From a virus, in the IMG/VR virus record IMGVR_UViG_3300034121_000214, positions 1 through 26,150 of that record: a stretch of 26,150 nucleotides of DNA, one strand, 5' to 3'. The notes beneath the pieces were generated by a model. The model was not told where the DNA came from. It did no database searches and worked only from the letters and a program-made list of their open reading frames with translations. The translations under genes and the position numbers were made by a program. Positions 15,213-21,727 of this stretch are shown here, piece after piece (position 1 is the stretch's first letter; the number at the start of each line of letters is the position of its first letter).

Positions 15213-15239
15213 TTGCAATGCTACAAATATTGTTACACT
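15213..15239 (+). promoter_or_regulatory. Possible promoter of the micro-gene cluster
   Basis: TTGCAA (15213-15218) and TACACT (15234-15239) resemble -35 and -10 hexamers with a short 15-bp spacer. It is about 40 nt upstream of the first gene start at 15281 and is the best candidate in the AT-rich stretch 15205-15245. Match quality is modest. Confidence 0.35.
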
Positions 15240-15280
15240 ATCAACCATGGCAGCATCGCCATGACAACGAAAGCAACAAA

Positions 15281-15469
15281 ATGACAAAATCTGAAACACG
15301 CGAAGTTACCCTCACCATCAAATATGGTCAGACCCTTGGCGCTGATTACATGGCACGCGCATTGTCCGCCTTGTATCGTTCCGCCCGCTCCACCAAATCT
15401 CAGAATGAAATTCTGGCCATTGCACTGGCCTACAGTGTTGTCAGCAACTCTGAATTCATTGTTTCTTGA
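15281..15469 (+). CDS. Hypothetical early protein (62 aa)
   Basis: First gene of the rightward micro-gene cluster. ATG at 15281 begins MTKSETREVTLTIKYGQTLG; TGA ends at 15469. The protein looks like a beta strand (VTLTIKY) followed by two Ala-rich helices (DYMARALSALYRSA, QNEILAIALAYSVV). A longer reading from ATG 15218 exists, but it overlaps the likely promoter, so I prefer 15281; the Shine-Dalgarno sequence is weak for both. No family recognised. Its promoter-proximal place suggests early expression and possibly a regulatory or host-directed role, which is inference. Confidence 0.55.
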   Translation: MTKSETREVTLTIKYGQTLGADYMARALSALYRSARSTKSQNEILAIALAYSVVSNSEFIVS

Positions 15470-15478
15470 TTCCAGCGT

Positions 15479-15501
15479 ATAGCGGCCACACTGGCCGCTA
15501 T
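15479..15501 (+). other. 10-bp perfect stem-loop after the first micro-gene
   Basis: ATAGCGGCCA (15479-15488) pairs fully with TGGCCGCTAT (15492-15501) across a 3-nt loop. No T-run follows, so it is not a standard terminator; an RNA processing or mRNA stability element between the 62-aa and 90-aa genes is more likely. Confidence 0.7.
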
Positions 15502-15538
15502 GCGATGCAATCCGCATCTCACTACAGTAAGGTTCACC

Positions 15539-15811
15539 ATGCAACAGCGCGTTACAGATTCCCAACTGCAAGCCGTCGTCGACCGCATTAACCGCATTAC
15601 CGGCTCGCCCATGACGCCGTACACCGACGGCAAGATTAACGTCGGCAACTATCATCTAAGCGGCGCATACGGCGGCGTATGCCTGCACCGTATGCACAAT
15701 CAAGGCGGCGGCGTATCCTCGCCGCTGTCGACCGGCCACATCCCTAAGCGTGAACTGTTGAACCTCATGCACGCCTATATTCAAGGTATCAACGACAAGG
15801 CGGCAGCATGA
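15539..15811 (+). CDS. Conserved-looking small phage protein (90 aa)
   Basis: ATG at 15539 with AAGG about 7 nt upstream begins MQQRVTDSQLQAVVDRINRI. The central YHLSGAYGGVCLHRMHNQGG and C-terminal GHIPKRELLNLMHAYIQG segments look like a compact alpha/beta protein of a kind I recall from tailed-phage accessory regions; no enzymatic role is assigned. An in-frame ATG at 15500 lies in the hairpin region and lacks a ribosome site, so it is rejected as start. The stop codon overlaps the next ATG (15808-15811), so this and the following genes form one translationally coupled string. Confidence 0.7.
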   Translation: MQQRVTDSQLQAVVDRINRITGSPMTPYTDGKINVGNYHLSGAYGGVCLHRMHNQGGGVSSPLSTGHIPKRELLNLMHAYIQGINDKAAA

Positions 15812-15999
15812 CCACACTACCCGATATGCTGCGCCATTACAGCATCCCCCAGCTACTTGATTTCGCCGACTCACTAGACCCAAACAACGGCTGGCGTGAG
15901 GCGGTCGCGGAAGACCCATCGGTAACCCGCGACCAATTGACCGACGCCATGCTTGGCGCATACGACGACATCGACACACACAACTGGATTAACAAATGA
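15808..15999 (+). CDS. Hypothetical acidic protein (63 aa)
   Basis: ATGA overlaps on both sides (15808-15811 and 15996-15999) give strong support for a real gene. The product (MTTLPDMLRHYSIPQLLDFA..., ending HNWINK) is acidic, with many Asp, and probably helical. Acidic small phage proteins sometimes mimic DNA or block host enzymes, but nothing specific is visible here. Function unknown. Confidence 0.65.
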   Translation: MTTLPDMLRHYSIPQLLDFADSLDPNNGWREAVAEDPSVTRDQLTDAMLGAYDDIDTHNWINK

Positions 16000-16181
16000 A
16001 ACTCTACCCATCATATGACGCACTGCCCGCAAACCCCGTTTATCTGGGGTCTGACATTATGCCCGGCCTCATGTCAGAGCATATGGCCGACATGATCGAC
16101 GAGGAGTCATACGGCAAACCTTTGGCCTACGTCATCGACGAAAACGGGTTCCGTTCGTTTTTCACATGGGGGCGCAAATGA
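15996..16181 (+). CDS. Hypothetical protein (61 aa)
   Basis: Lies between two ATGA overlaps (15996-15999 and 16178-16181). Sequence MKLYPSYDALPANPVYLGSD then MADMIDEESYGKPLAYVIDE and FRSFFTWGRK. A mixed alpha/beta small domain without cysteines or membrane helix. No family recognised. Likely co-translated with its neighbours. Confidence 0.62.
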   Translation: MKLYPSYDALPANPVYLGSDIMPGLMSEHMADMIDEESYGKPLAYVIDENGFRSFFTWGRK

Positions 16182-16273
16182 AACGCATTTTGTGGACTAT
16201 CACTCAAGCCCTACTTGGCGCGGCCATATGGGGCGGGCCGTTCATTTATTATTTTTGGAGTATGAAACTATGA
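16178..16273 (+). CDS. 31-aa single-pass membrane micropeptide
   Basis: ATG at 16178 overlaps the previous TGA, and its own TGA (16271-16273) overlaps the next ATG at 16270. The peptide begins MKRILWTITQALLGAAIWGG and continues PFIYYFWSMKL: a basic N-terminus, about 24 hydrophobic residues rich in Trp and Tyr, and a basic C-terminus, which is a complete one-helix membrane peptide. Overlaps on both ends make chance unlikely. The role is unknown; an inner-membrane effector, superinfection factor or holin-like helper are possibilities without direct support. Confidence 0.6.
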   Translation: MKRILWTITQALLGAAIWGGPFIYYFWSMKL

Positions 16274-16557
16274 AAACCATCACACTAGGCCGCGCCCGCT
16301 ATACCGTGCGCGATGACCGCGACATTATGGGTGAACTGTTGAAAATTACAGGTAAGCATAAGCCCGTTAAAGCTAAGATGAAAGACTGCCCGGCGCGGTT
16401 CTATCCTAAGCACGGCGCCACACTTAGCACCGCCGCTTATGTCGCATGGTTCTACGCGACCAATAATATGACCGCTACGGGGTTCTACGAGGGCCTGAGC
16501 GACCGCCTAAGCGTACCCGAGGGCGAAGACAGCATGGAGGTCTGCGATGCTGCCTAA
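16270..16557 (+). CDS. Hypothetical protein (95 aa)
   Basis: ATG at 16270 lies in the ATGA overlap with the membrane micropeptide; an earlier in-frame ATG at 16192 would run through that gene and is rejected. The product begins MKTITLGRARYTVRDDRDIM, has a basic Lys-rich middle (GKHKPVKAKMK), an aromatic helix (TAAYVAWFYATNNM) and an acidic tail (VPEGEDSMEV). No known family recognised. It overlaps the next gene by 11 bp. Confidence 0.62.
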   Translation: MKTITLGRARYTVRDDRDIMGELLKITGKHKPVKAKMKDCPARFYPKHGATLSTAAYVAWFYATNNMTATGFYEGLSDRLSVPEGEDSMEVCDAA

Positions 16558-16756
16558 GACTATGCGGGAGTTATTGGCCGACGGCTGGACTCGCGATCAG
16601 GTGTACGGCGCCGTCAAGCGGGGTGAACTGGTGAACCTGAACCGCCTAGACGCCTGGGGGCGCATTCGGCGGGGGCCGGGCCTGTTCGCCGCGCCAGCCG
16701 GGCCGGGCGTCAACTTCACGCCGCTGCGCGACGCCTGGGGGCGGTCATGCTCATAG
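16547..16756 (+). CDS. Small winged-helix-like DNA-binding candidate (69 aa)
   Basis: ATG at 16547 has a very strong Shine-Dalgarno sequence (GGAGG, 16535-16539, spacing 7). The segment MRELLADGWTRDQVYGAVKR followed by GELVNLNR and a GLF turn matches the general layout of a small helix-turn-helix plus wing, like the N-terminal domains of AbiEi-type antitoxins. The C-terminal half repeats DAWGR, encoded by a 14-bp direct repeat (16649-16662 and 16730-16743). A regulator of this operon or of the nearby control region is plausible. No partner toxin gene is recognised next to it. Confidence 0.58.
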   Translation: MLPKTMRELLADGWTRDQVYGAVKRGELVNLNRLDAWGRIRRGPGLFAAPAGPGVNFTPLRDAWGRSCS

Positions 16757-16800
16757 CTGCCCTAGTAGCCGCCCTGATGGCCCTGCTGCTGAACCTCTGA
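16747..16800 (+). CDS. 17-aa hydrophobic micropeptide
   Basis: ATG at 16747 overlaps the end of the 69-aa gene by 10 bp and is preceded by a G-rich ribosome site (GGGGGCGG, spacing 3-4). The peptide MLIAALVAALMALLLNL is entirely hydrophobic, one short membrane helix. Its TGA is 2 bp before a strong terminator, so it would be the last message of the cluster. Such an ORF could arise by chance; overlap, ribosome site and terminator position raise the odds that it is translated. Confidence 0.42.
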   Translation: MLIAALVAALMALLLNL

Positions 16801-16802
16801 CC

Positions 16803-16823
16803 AAGCCCCGAAAGGGGCTTTTT
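16803..16823 (+). terminator. Rho-independent terminator of the micro-gene cluster
   Basis: AAGCCCC (16803-16809), GAAA loop (16810-16813), GGGGCTT (16814-16820), then further T. It ends rightward transcription just before the convergent end of the primase-helicase gene (stop codon at 16840-16838). On the minus strand the T-run is poor, so it acts mainly rightward. Confidence 0.85.
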
Positions 16824-16837
16824 CACGTTAGCCGGGT

Positions 16838-19114
16838 TCACGCGACCGTCCGGCGCATCTCTGACCGACTCATGTTGACCAGTTCAGGCGCCACGAAAAT
16901 ATGCTTTTTAGAGTTGAAGTCTCGGGAATGAATCAGGCCCATATCGACCCAACCGGCTTCGCGGAACGCATGGAACAGTGCGCCCTGGACAATTTTAATG
17001 CCGGGGGCCACGGCGCCAGACCCCTGGACACGGTCACAGATAATGTGGAACGGCGAGCCGATCACGCCCTGGGCGAACGGGCCGCGGCGTTCGCGCATCA
17101 TTTCAACCAGCACAGACTCGGCGGTACTCATACCCGCCTCGACCATGATGGCCTTGGCTTCGGTCATGGGCGGCGGGGCCGACGGGTTGAAGGCGGAGAC
17201 GTCACGGGCCATCAGCCACGCCGCCACGCCCGCGAAGCCGCCCCGGTGGACGTACCAGTTCCAGAGGGCCACGGCGTCGGCTTCGGGCAGGCGGTCGGCA
17301 GCCGCCCATAGGACGAACCAGCGGCGGTCATCAGAGGGAAGACTGATCGAAACGCGCTCATTAGAGAAGGCCACGACCAGCACACGATTAAGGGCCATGT
17401 AAGGGTGCAAGCCCTTGCGGTTGACCGGCAGGTACTCGGGCGGGGCGGCGATGACAGGTTTAAGATGGTTCTCCAGCGCCCGGCGGTCACGGGCCTCACT
17501 CTGGCGCAGTTCGGCAATCTCCATGACCTCGCACTCCAGCCCGTAGCCCCACTGCGACGTTAAGTCTTCATTTTTGACCAGCGCGCAGTTCAGCTTAGCC
17601 GGGCCGCCAATGGCCCAAAAGAACGGGGCCAGCAGGGTATCCTTGCCAGACCCTGGCTTGCCGCCCAACAGCACGGCATGGTTGATCTTATGGCCGGGAT
17701 ACTGCACCTTATGGGCCAGCACGTTCAGGAGATGCTCACGCTCAAAGTCGAGCGGAACCATACGCTCCAGATGGCGCAGCCAAATGCTGACATCGCAGGC
17801 CACAGGCGTCGGGCGGGCGTCGCGCCAGCGGTTGCCGTAAACCAGCCCATCACGCGACACCAGCACAGACTCGCCAGCGGCGAAGGTGATGCCGACCAGC
17901 GACTTAGCGCCAGCGGCCTGCCGGTTCTCGTCGAAACAGACCGACGCTTCAATTCTGCGGGCGGCCTTGCCGGTGGAGTGAATCGACACGCACTTAATGT
18001 GCCGAAACAGGGCGTTGAAGGTCTGCCGGGGTATCTCGCGACGGTCTTGCATATCAAAGAACGCCTCGTCGTTCTGAAGGTACGCAAAACGCTGATACCA
18101 GCCCGACTTCTCGACCCGGCCCAGCTCGCGCTGTTCGACCTCAGCGATGATCTCAGCAGCGGCGTCAGGGTAAGCGGCGCTGGGTTTGATCTTGGCGAGG
18201 GCCAGTTCAAGGTGCGCGGCCATCAGTTCATCGCGCAGGCCGGGGGCGTGGCGGGGGCCGCCCTGGTCGGCGACCCACTGCATGAAGGTGTTGCTGTCCA
18301 AGTCGACGCAGTGGCCGTGCATACAGCAGAACGCCCGGTTAAGGGGCATATAGCGGCCCTCTGGGTTGCCGTCGGTATGCTCGGCAGCGTTAGGGCAGAT
18401 GACGCCCGCCCAGCCCTCGGCGTTGGGGTGCGACAACAGCAGACCCTGGCCCGACAGCCAGACCAGCACATCGTCGGCGCCATCGTCGGCCATCCGAATC
18501 GGGCGGGGGCCGGAGGACTCAGCCGGGCCGGGCGTCACATCAAGGGCGGCGCAGATGTCGGCCAGCAGGTACTCGCGCTCGGGGTGGAACTCGACTAAGA
18601 CTGACGCGAACTCGGCCTTGTCAGGTTTGAGGTTGATCGAACCGGGCAGGCGGAAGTTGCGGACGGGGTTGCAGGCGCCGGGGTCGGTGTAGCCCGCAGC
18701 GGCGATGGCCTTGATGGCGGCGGCGAACTCGCCCTTGGGCGGCTGTTCGCTGAAGACGTAGCCGTACTGGTAGTTGCCGGGCGACGTTTCCATAATCCAA
18801 GTCGGCGGCAGCGGCGGGGTCTTGGACTTAGTGCCAATGTCGTCCAGCACCATCACCGCGCAGTACTCGCAGTTAGCCGACGACGCCGACACGCGACCGT
18901 CCTCGAAACGGTCGACGATGAACGACGCCGTGTTGCCGTACCATGCCTCGCCCTCACGGACGCCGTGGGACGGCAGGTAAGAGGGCCAAGTGGCCTTAAC
19001 GGCCCCGTCGGCGTGATACTGCCGCTCGCCGCCACGCAGTTGTGGTTTTTGGCGCACAAGTAGCATTGTCTCGCCCTCGGGCGCCAGCTTAGTGATAAAC
19101 TCTAGAAATTGCAC
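16838..19114 (-). CDS. Primase-helicase (758 aa)
   Basis: Bifunctional replication protein. The N-terminal 190 residues resemble RepB/AEP-type primases: the strand AVMVLDDIG (86-94, D91 D92) could be the metal-binding motif, followed by TWIMETSPGNYQYGYVF and RNFRLPGSINLK (152-163). A zinc-binding candidate spans C240, H246, C263/C264, H266/H268 and C269. The C-terminal half is an SF3/D5-like helicase with Walker A GGKPGSGKDT (484-493), a hydrophobic-acidic strand EVMEIAEL (529-536) and the sensor-like VVAFSNERVS then SDDRRWFVL. A GTG start (19114) is supported by AAAGGA; an alternative ATG at 19066 also has a GAGG upstream. It is the last gene of the replication operon after the polymerase. 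Primase activity is inferred from layout. Confidence 0.82.
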   Translation of the reverse strand: MQFLEFITKLAPEGETMLLVRQKPQLRGGERQYHADGAVKATWPSYLPSHGVREGEAWYGNTASFIVDRFEDGRVSASSANCEYCAVMVLDDIGTKSKTPPLPPTWIMETSPGNYQYGYVFSEQPPKGEFAAAIKAIAAAGYTDPGACNPVRNFRLPGSINLKPDKAEFASVLVEFHPEREYLLADICAALDVTPGPAESSGPRPIRMADDGADDVLVWLSGQGLLLSHPNAEGWAGVICPNAAEHTDGNPEGRYMPLNRAFCCMHGHCVDLDSNTFMQWVADQGGPRHAPGLRDELMAAHLELALAKIKPSAAYPDAAAEIIAEVEQRELGRVEKSGWYQRFAYLQNDEAFFDMQDRREIPRQTFNALFRHIKCVSIHSTGKAARRIEASVCFDENRQAAGAKSLVGITFAAGESVLVSRDGLVYGNRWRDARPTPVACDVSIWLRHLERMVPLDFEREHLLNVLAHKVQYPGHKINHAVLLGGKPGSGKDTLLAPFFWAIGGPAKLNCALVKNEDLTSQWGYGLECEVMEIAELRQSEARDRRALENHLKPVIAAPPEYLPVNRKGLHPYMALNRVLVVAFSNERVSISLPSDDRRWFVLWAAADRLPEADAVALWNWYVHRGGFAGVAAWLMARDVSAFNPSAPPPMTEAKAIMVEAGMSTAESVLVEMMRERRGPFAQGVIGSPFHIICDRVQGSGAVAPGIKIVQGALFHAFREAGWVDMGLIHSRDFNSKKHIFVAPELVNMSRSEMRRTVA

Positions 19115-19128
19115 GTTGTCATCCTTTG

Positions 19129-19156
19129 CGCCGCCCCTGACCGGGCGGCGTTTTTA
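19129..19156 (+). terminator. Strong hairpin with T-run in antisense orientation
   Basis: CGCCGCCC (19129-19136), 6-nt loop, GGGCGGCG (19143-19150), then TTTTTA on the plus strand. Both flanking genes are on the minus strand, so as a terminator it would stop rightward antisense transcription. For the minus-strand message it is a GC-rich stem between the polymerase stop codon and the primase ribosome site, which could reduce read-through or processing. Confidence 0.6.
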
Positions 19157-21052
19157 TTTGCCGTAACGCGGCATCGTCTTGATGCCACAAGCCAGCGGCA
19201 GGCCAGTGGCCCATGCTGGCGGCGTAGTCATCACTCTACGCACTTCCTCCTCTGAACCGCCCTCAACGACGATCTCGTCGTGAACGTGCAGAACCACATC
19301 ATCAAGCTGGCGCAGCGCGTAGCGCAGCAGATCGTTAGCGACAGCCTGGGTGACATTCTCACAGGCCAAGCCTTTCCAGAGTCGGGCGCGGGGCCACTCG
19401 GTGGCGTCCTGGGCAGGCTTCCACGCTGCCTTGGCGTAGCTGATGCCGTCGTCCTCCAGCCGGGCGAAGGGGTAGCATAGCACCCGGCCAGAAGGTAGAG
19501 CGTACCAGAGATGCAGGCCGTCGAACAGGTAAGTTATCCGCCCGGCGGTGAACTCCTGCCCCCGGTTCCGCATCGCCCTGGTGTACTGCTGCTCCAACTG
19601 CGACCAGAAGCCGACCGCCCACTGATTGTTGCGGCGCCATGCGTCGACCATCCGCTTAGAGTCGGCCTCGGACAGGCGCACACTATAGATGCGGGCCATC
19701 GACGCGAACGCGCCGACGCCGCCAGCGAAACCGCAGGCCAACTCCTGAACCTTGCCGATTTGGCGCTGCGCGGACTCGCCGTCGCGGTCGTAGTCGGCCT
19801 TGATGTCGTCATAGGTACGGTTGAAGGTGCCGGAGGCGTTGACGATGTAGGGGTCAAGCCCCGACTCGAAAACGTCTAGCTTGGCCTGACCTGCGCCAGA
19901 CAACCAAGGGTTAACCCGTGCCTCAATGGATGACCAGTCCGCGACGACGAACTGCCGACCCTTGGCCGGGATCAGCGCAGGGCGCAGCATCCCCCGGAGA
20001 ACGTCGGTGACGCGCTTGCCGTACTTAGGGACGATGGCGTGACCCCGGCACATGGCGGCGCGGACATCCTCGGGGGTCTTTGCGACCTTGCGGGTGAAGT
20101 TGTGAACCTGGGCGCCGTAGCTGCTGGCGCGGCCAGTGGCGCTGCCGCCTGCGAACACGAACGCGCCCCGGACGCGGCTGTCCTCCTCGTCGGCTAGTTG
20201 GGCTAAGCGGTTGAACTTGGCTACACTGGACGCCCACAGGTCGTCGGCGCACTGGATGATCTCCTGAACGTCGAGCGGCACTCCGTCGCAGTTCAGCAGG
20301 TTAGCGCGGACGGTCTTGTCGATGCTGACCTTGTCGTCCTTGGTCATCAGGGCGCGGGCCTCGGGGCCGACACGATCCCAAACCCACTGGCGCATCTTAG
20401 GACTGCGAACAGAGACAAGCTCACCCTTCGACACCTCCTTGACGATCTCGGCAATCTCAGCGGCCTCTGTAGCGGCGTAGGACACCGCTGCGCGGCAGAG
20501 CGGCACATCGACCAGAACGCCCTGGTCGTTGATGCGCTCGTTGACATGGTAGTCGGCCAGTTCCTCGTCCGACAGCGGGCGCATGGCTTGGCTGATGGCC
20601 CGCATCGCCCGGACATCCTGCTCACAATACTGGATCATCTCGGCGGTCAACTCAGCCGACTCCTGGTACGGTGGCACACACATCTTGCGAATGAGGGCAG
20701 CGCCCCGGTGATCCTTCTTCATTGACGCGCCCATGAAGCGCCCGGCGTCTTCCAGCGACCCCGGCGCACAATTGGCGCGGGCCTGCGCTGCCGTACAGTA
20801 GAAAGATTCTAGGGGGTAATCTTTCTGTAGAACGTACCAGCAGATCAACCGCTCAAAAGCAGCGTTGTGGGCCATGATGCGGTGGCCGGTAAAGTCAGGC
20901 AGGGGCTGGCCGGGCAGCCAAGTTACGACCTCGCCATCGTCGACGGCGTAAGACATACACAGAACCTCGGTCGTGAGGTCTTGCGCGTAGTTATAGACGC
21001 CGCGACTTTTAAGGTCGCAGGTGGAGCGGGTTTCAAAATCAAGCCAGATCAT
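19154..21052 (-). CDS. Family-A DNA polymerase with 3'-5' exonuclease (632 aa)
   Basis: Replicative phage polymerase. Exonuclease motifs: WLDFETRS (Asp and Glu of ExoI), AHNAAFERLI (ExoII) and YCEQDVRAM (ExoIII). Polymerase motif A FVVADWSSIEARV (catalytic Asp), motif B RQIGKVQELACGFAGG (Arg, Lys) and motif C VLHVHDEIV (His-Asp-Glu). All catalytic residues are present. In motif B the residue eight after the Lys is Phe where many phage homologues have Tyr. There is no 5'-3' exonuclease domain. I chose ATG at 21052 because GGA lies just before it; an in-frame ATG at 21082 lies within a hairpin and lacks a ribosome site. It follows the possible ssDNA-binding gene and precedes the primase-helicase. 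Confidence 0.92.
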   Translation of the reverse strand: MIWLDFETRSTCDLKSRGVYNYAQDLTTEVLCMSYAVDDGEVVTWLPGQPLPDFTGHRIMAHNAAFERLICWYVLQKDYPLESFYCTAAQARANCAPGSLEDAGRFMGASMKKDHRGAALIRKMCVPPYQESAELTAEMIQYCEQDVRAMRAISQAMRPLSDEELADYHVNERINDQGVLVDVPLCRAAVSYAATEAAEIAEIVKEVSKGELVSVRSPKMRQWVWDRVGPEARALMTKDDKVSIDKTVRANLLNCDGVPLDVQEIIQCADDLWASSVAKFNRLAQLADEEDSRVRGAFVFAGGSATGRASSYGAQVHNFTRKVAKTPEDVRAAMCRGHAIVPKYGKRVTDVLRGMLRPALIPAKGRQFVVADWSSIEARVNPWLSGAGQAKLDVFESGLDPYIVNASGTFNRTYDDIKADYDRDGESAQRQIGKVQELACGFAGGVGAFASMARIYSVRLSEADSKRMVDAWRRNNQWAVGFWSQLEQQYTRAMRNRGQEFTAGRITYLFDGLHLWYALPSGRVLCYPFARLEDDGISYAKAAWKPAQDATEWPRARLWKGLACENVTQAVANDLLRYALRQLDDVVLHVHDEIVVEGGSEEEVRRVMTTPPAWATGLPLACGIKTMPRYGK

Positions 21053-21058
21053 TTTCCA

Positions 21059-21082
21059 ATGCCCACTCTTGCGAATGGGCAT
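21059..21082 (-). other. Hairpin before the polymerase start
   Basis: ATGCCCA and TGGGCAT (21059-21065 and 21076-21082) form a 7-bp stem with a 10-nt loop. It lies between the stop codon of the 208-aa gene and the chosen polymerase start and would sequester the first in-frame ATG. A translational or processing element is possible; there is no T-run. Confidence 0.5.
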
Positions 21083-21092
21083 CAGGAAGCGA

Positions 21093-21719
21093 TTACGCTA
21101 CGCGACGACGGCGCCCGGCTGGTGCCGGTGCCTCGACTTCAGGCTCACCATCCATGCTCACCCATTCGATAATCTCAAACACCGGAGTGTAGATTTTGCC
21201 GTATGACTTATGCTGGTAGTGATCCTTCTTCAGCTTCACGACAGCCACAGGCTTGGTCTGATCGACATCAACCTGCTCGGCCAGCGCGGCGGCAATAGCC
21301 TGGACGCCACGCTTACCGCCGACCGAGGTCGTGGTGTAGCGCACTTCCATGCCCTTGTCGTCACCTGACAGGCACTTGAGGCTCATGCCAATCTGCTGCT
21401 CCCAGCCACGCTTGGCTGATGGGGGCGCGTCTTCGATCTCCGGCAGCGGCTGGCTGACGGCGACCATCTTCTCGCCAAGCACCTCACCGTCGCCCCAAGC
21501 GATGAAGCCGTGGACGAAAGAGAAGGGATTGACGGCCCAGGTCGAGTCATCCTCGACCTCGGTCTGGTCAGCGCCGAACACCCAGTGGCCGGTCTTGTCC
21601 ATCTTGAGGATGACAACACCGGATGGGCCAGCCGCCGACACGGCCATGCTTTTAAGAGCGGTAGAGAGGGTACTGATAGCTGGCAGACCAGCTTTTGAGA
21701 ACACTGAAAGATTAGACAT
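21093..21719 (-). CDS. Replication-module protein, possible ssDNA-binding protein (208 aa)
   Basis: Begins MSNLSVFSKAGLPAISTLST. Strand-rich middle part (GVVILKMDKTGHWVFGAD, FVHGFIAWGDGEVLGEKMV), a VKLKKDHYQHKSYGKIYTPV segment and an unusual end: an acidic/Pro stretch then a basic tail GRRRRVA. It is placed between the DUF2800 nuclease and the polymerase, where phages often encode a ssDNA-binding protein. The OB-like beta content supports that idea, but classic SSBs have acidic rather than basic ends, so the function is inferred from position. ATG at 21719 with AAAGG 6 nt upstream. Confidence 0.6.
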   Translation of the reverse strand: MSNLSVFSKAGLPAISTLSTALKSMAVSAAGPSGVVILKMDKTGHWVFGADQTEVEDDSTWAVNPFSFVHGFIAWGDGEVLGEKMVAVSQPLPEIEDAPPSAKRGWEQQIGMSLKCLSGDDKGMEVRYTTTSVGGKRGVQAIAAALAEQVDVDQTKPVAVVKLKKDHYQHKSYGKIYTPVFEIIEWVSMDGEPEVEAPAPAGRRRRVA

Positions 21720-21727
21720 GATTACCT

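Larger units (their letters stand above)
14497..15280. other. Divergent non-coding control region
   Basis: About 780 bp between the leftward late operon and the rightward micro-gene cluster. Reading frames in it are low-complexity translations of repeats and have no ribosome binding sites, so I call no gene. It holds a 14-bp repeat x2 (14531-14558), a run of 8 C (14598-14605), an 11-bp repeat x4 (14611-14654), a long hairpin (14708-14753), a 12-bp repeat x5 (14754-14813) with inverted copies (14830-14848), a consensus LexA box (15033-15052), and right-hand CAC-type repeats (15082-15099, 15137-15158). GTG-type repeats dominate the left half and their complements the right half. It could be an origin, a packaging site, a transcription switch, or several of these. 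Confidence 0.8.

Noticed and set aside
15218-15280. N-terminal extension of the first micro-gene
   Set aside because: Overlaps the likely promoter and has no ribosome site.
17678-18598. 306-aa frame on the plus strand
   Set aside because: Antisense shadow of the GC-rich primase-helicase gene, which has clear motifs.
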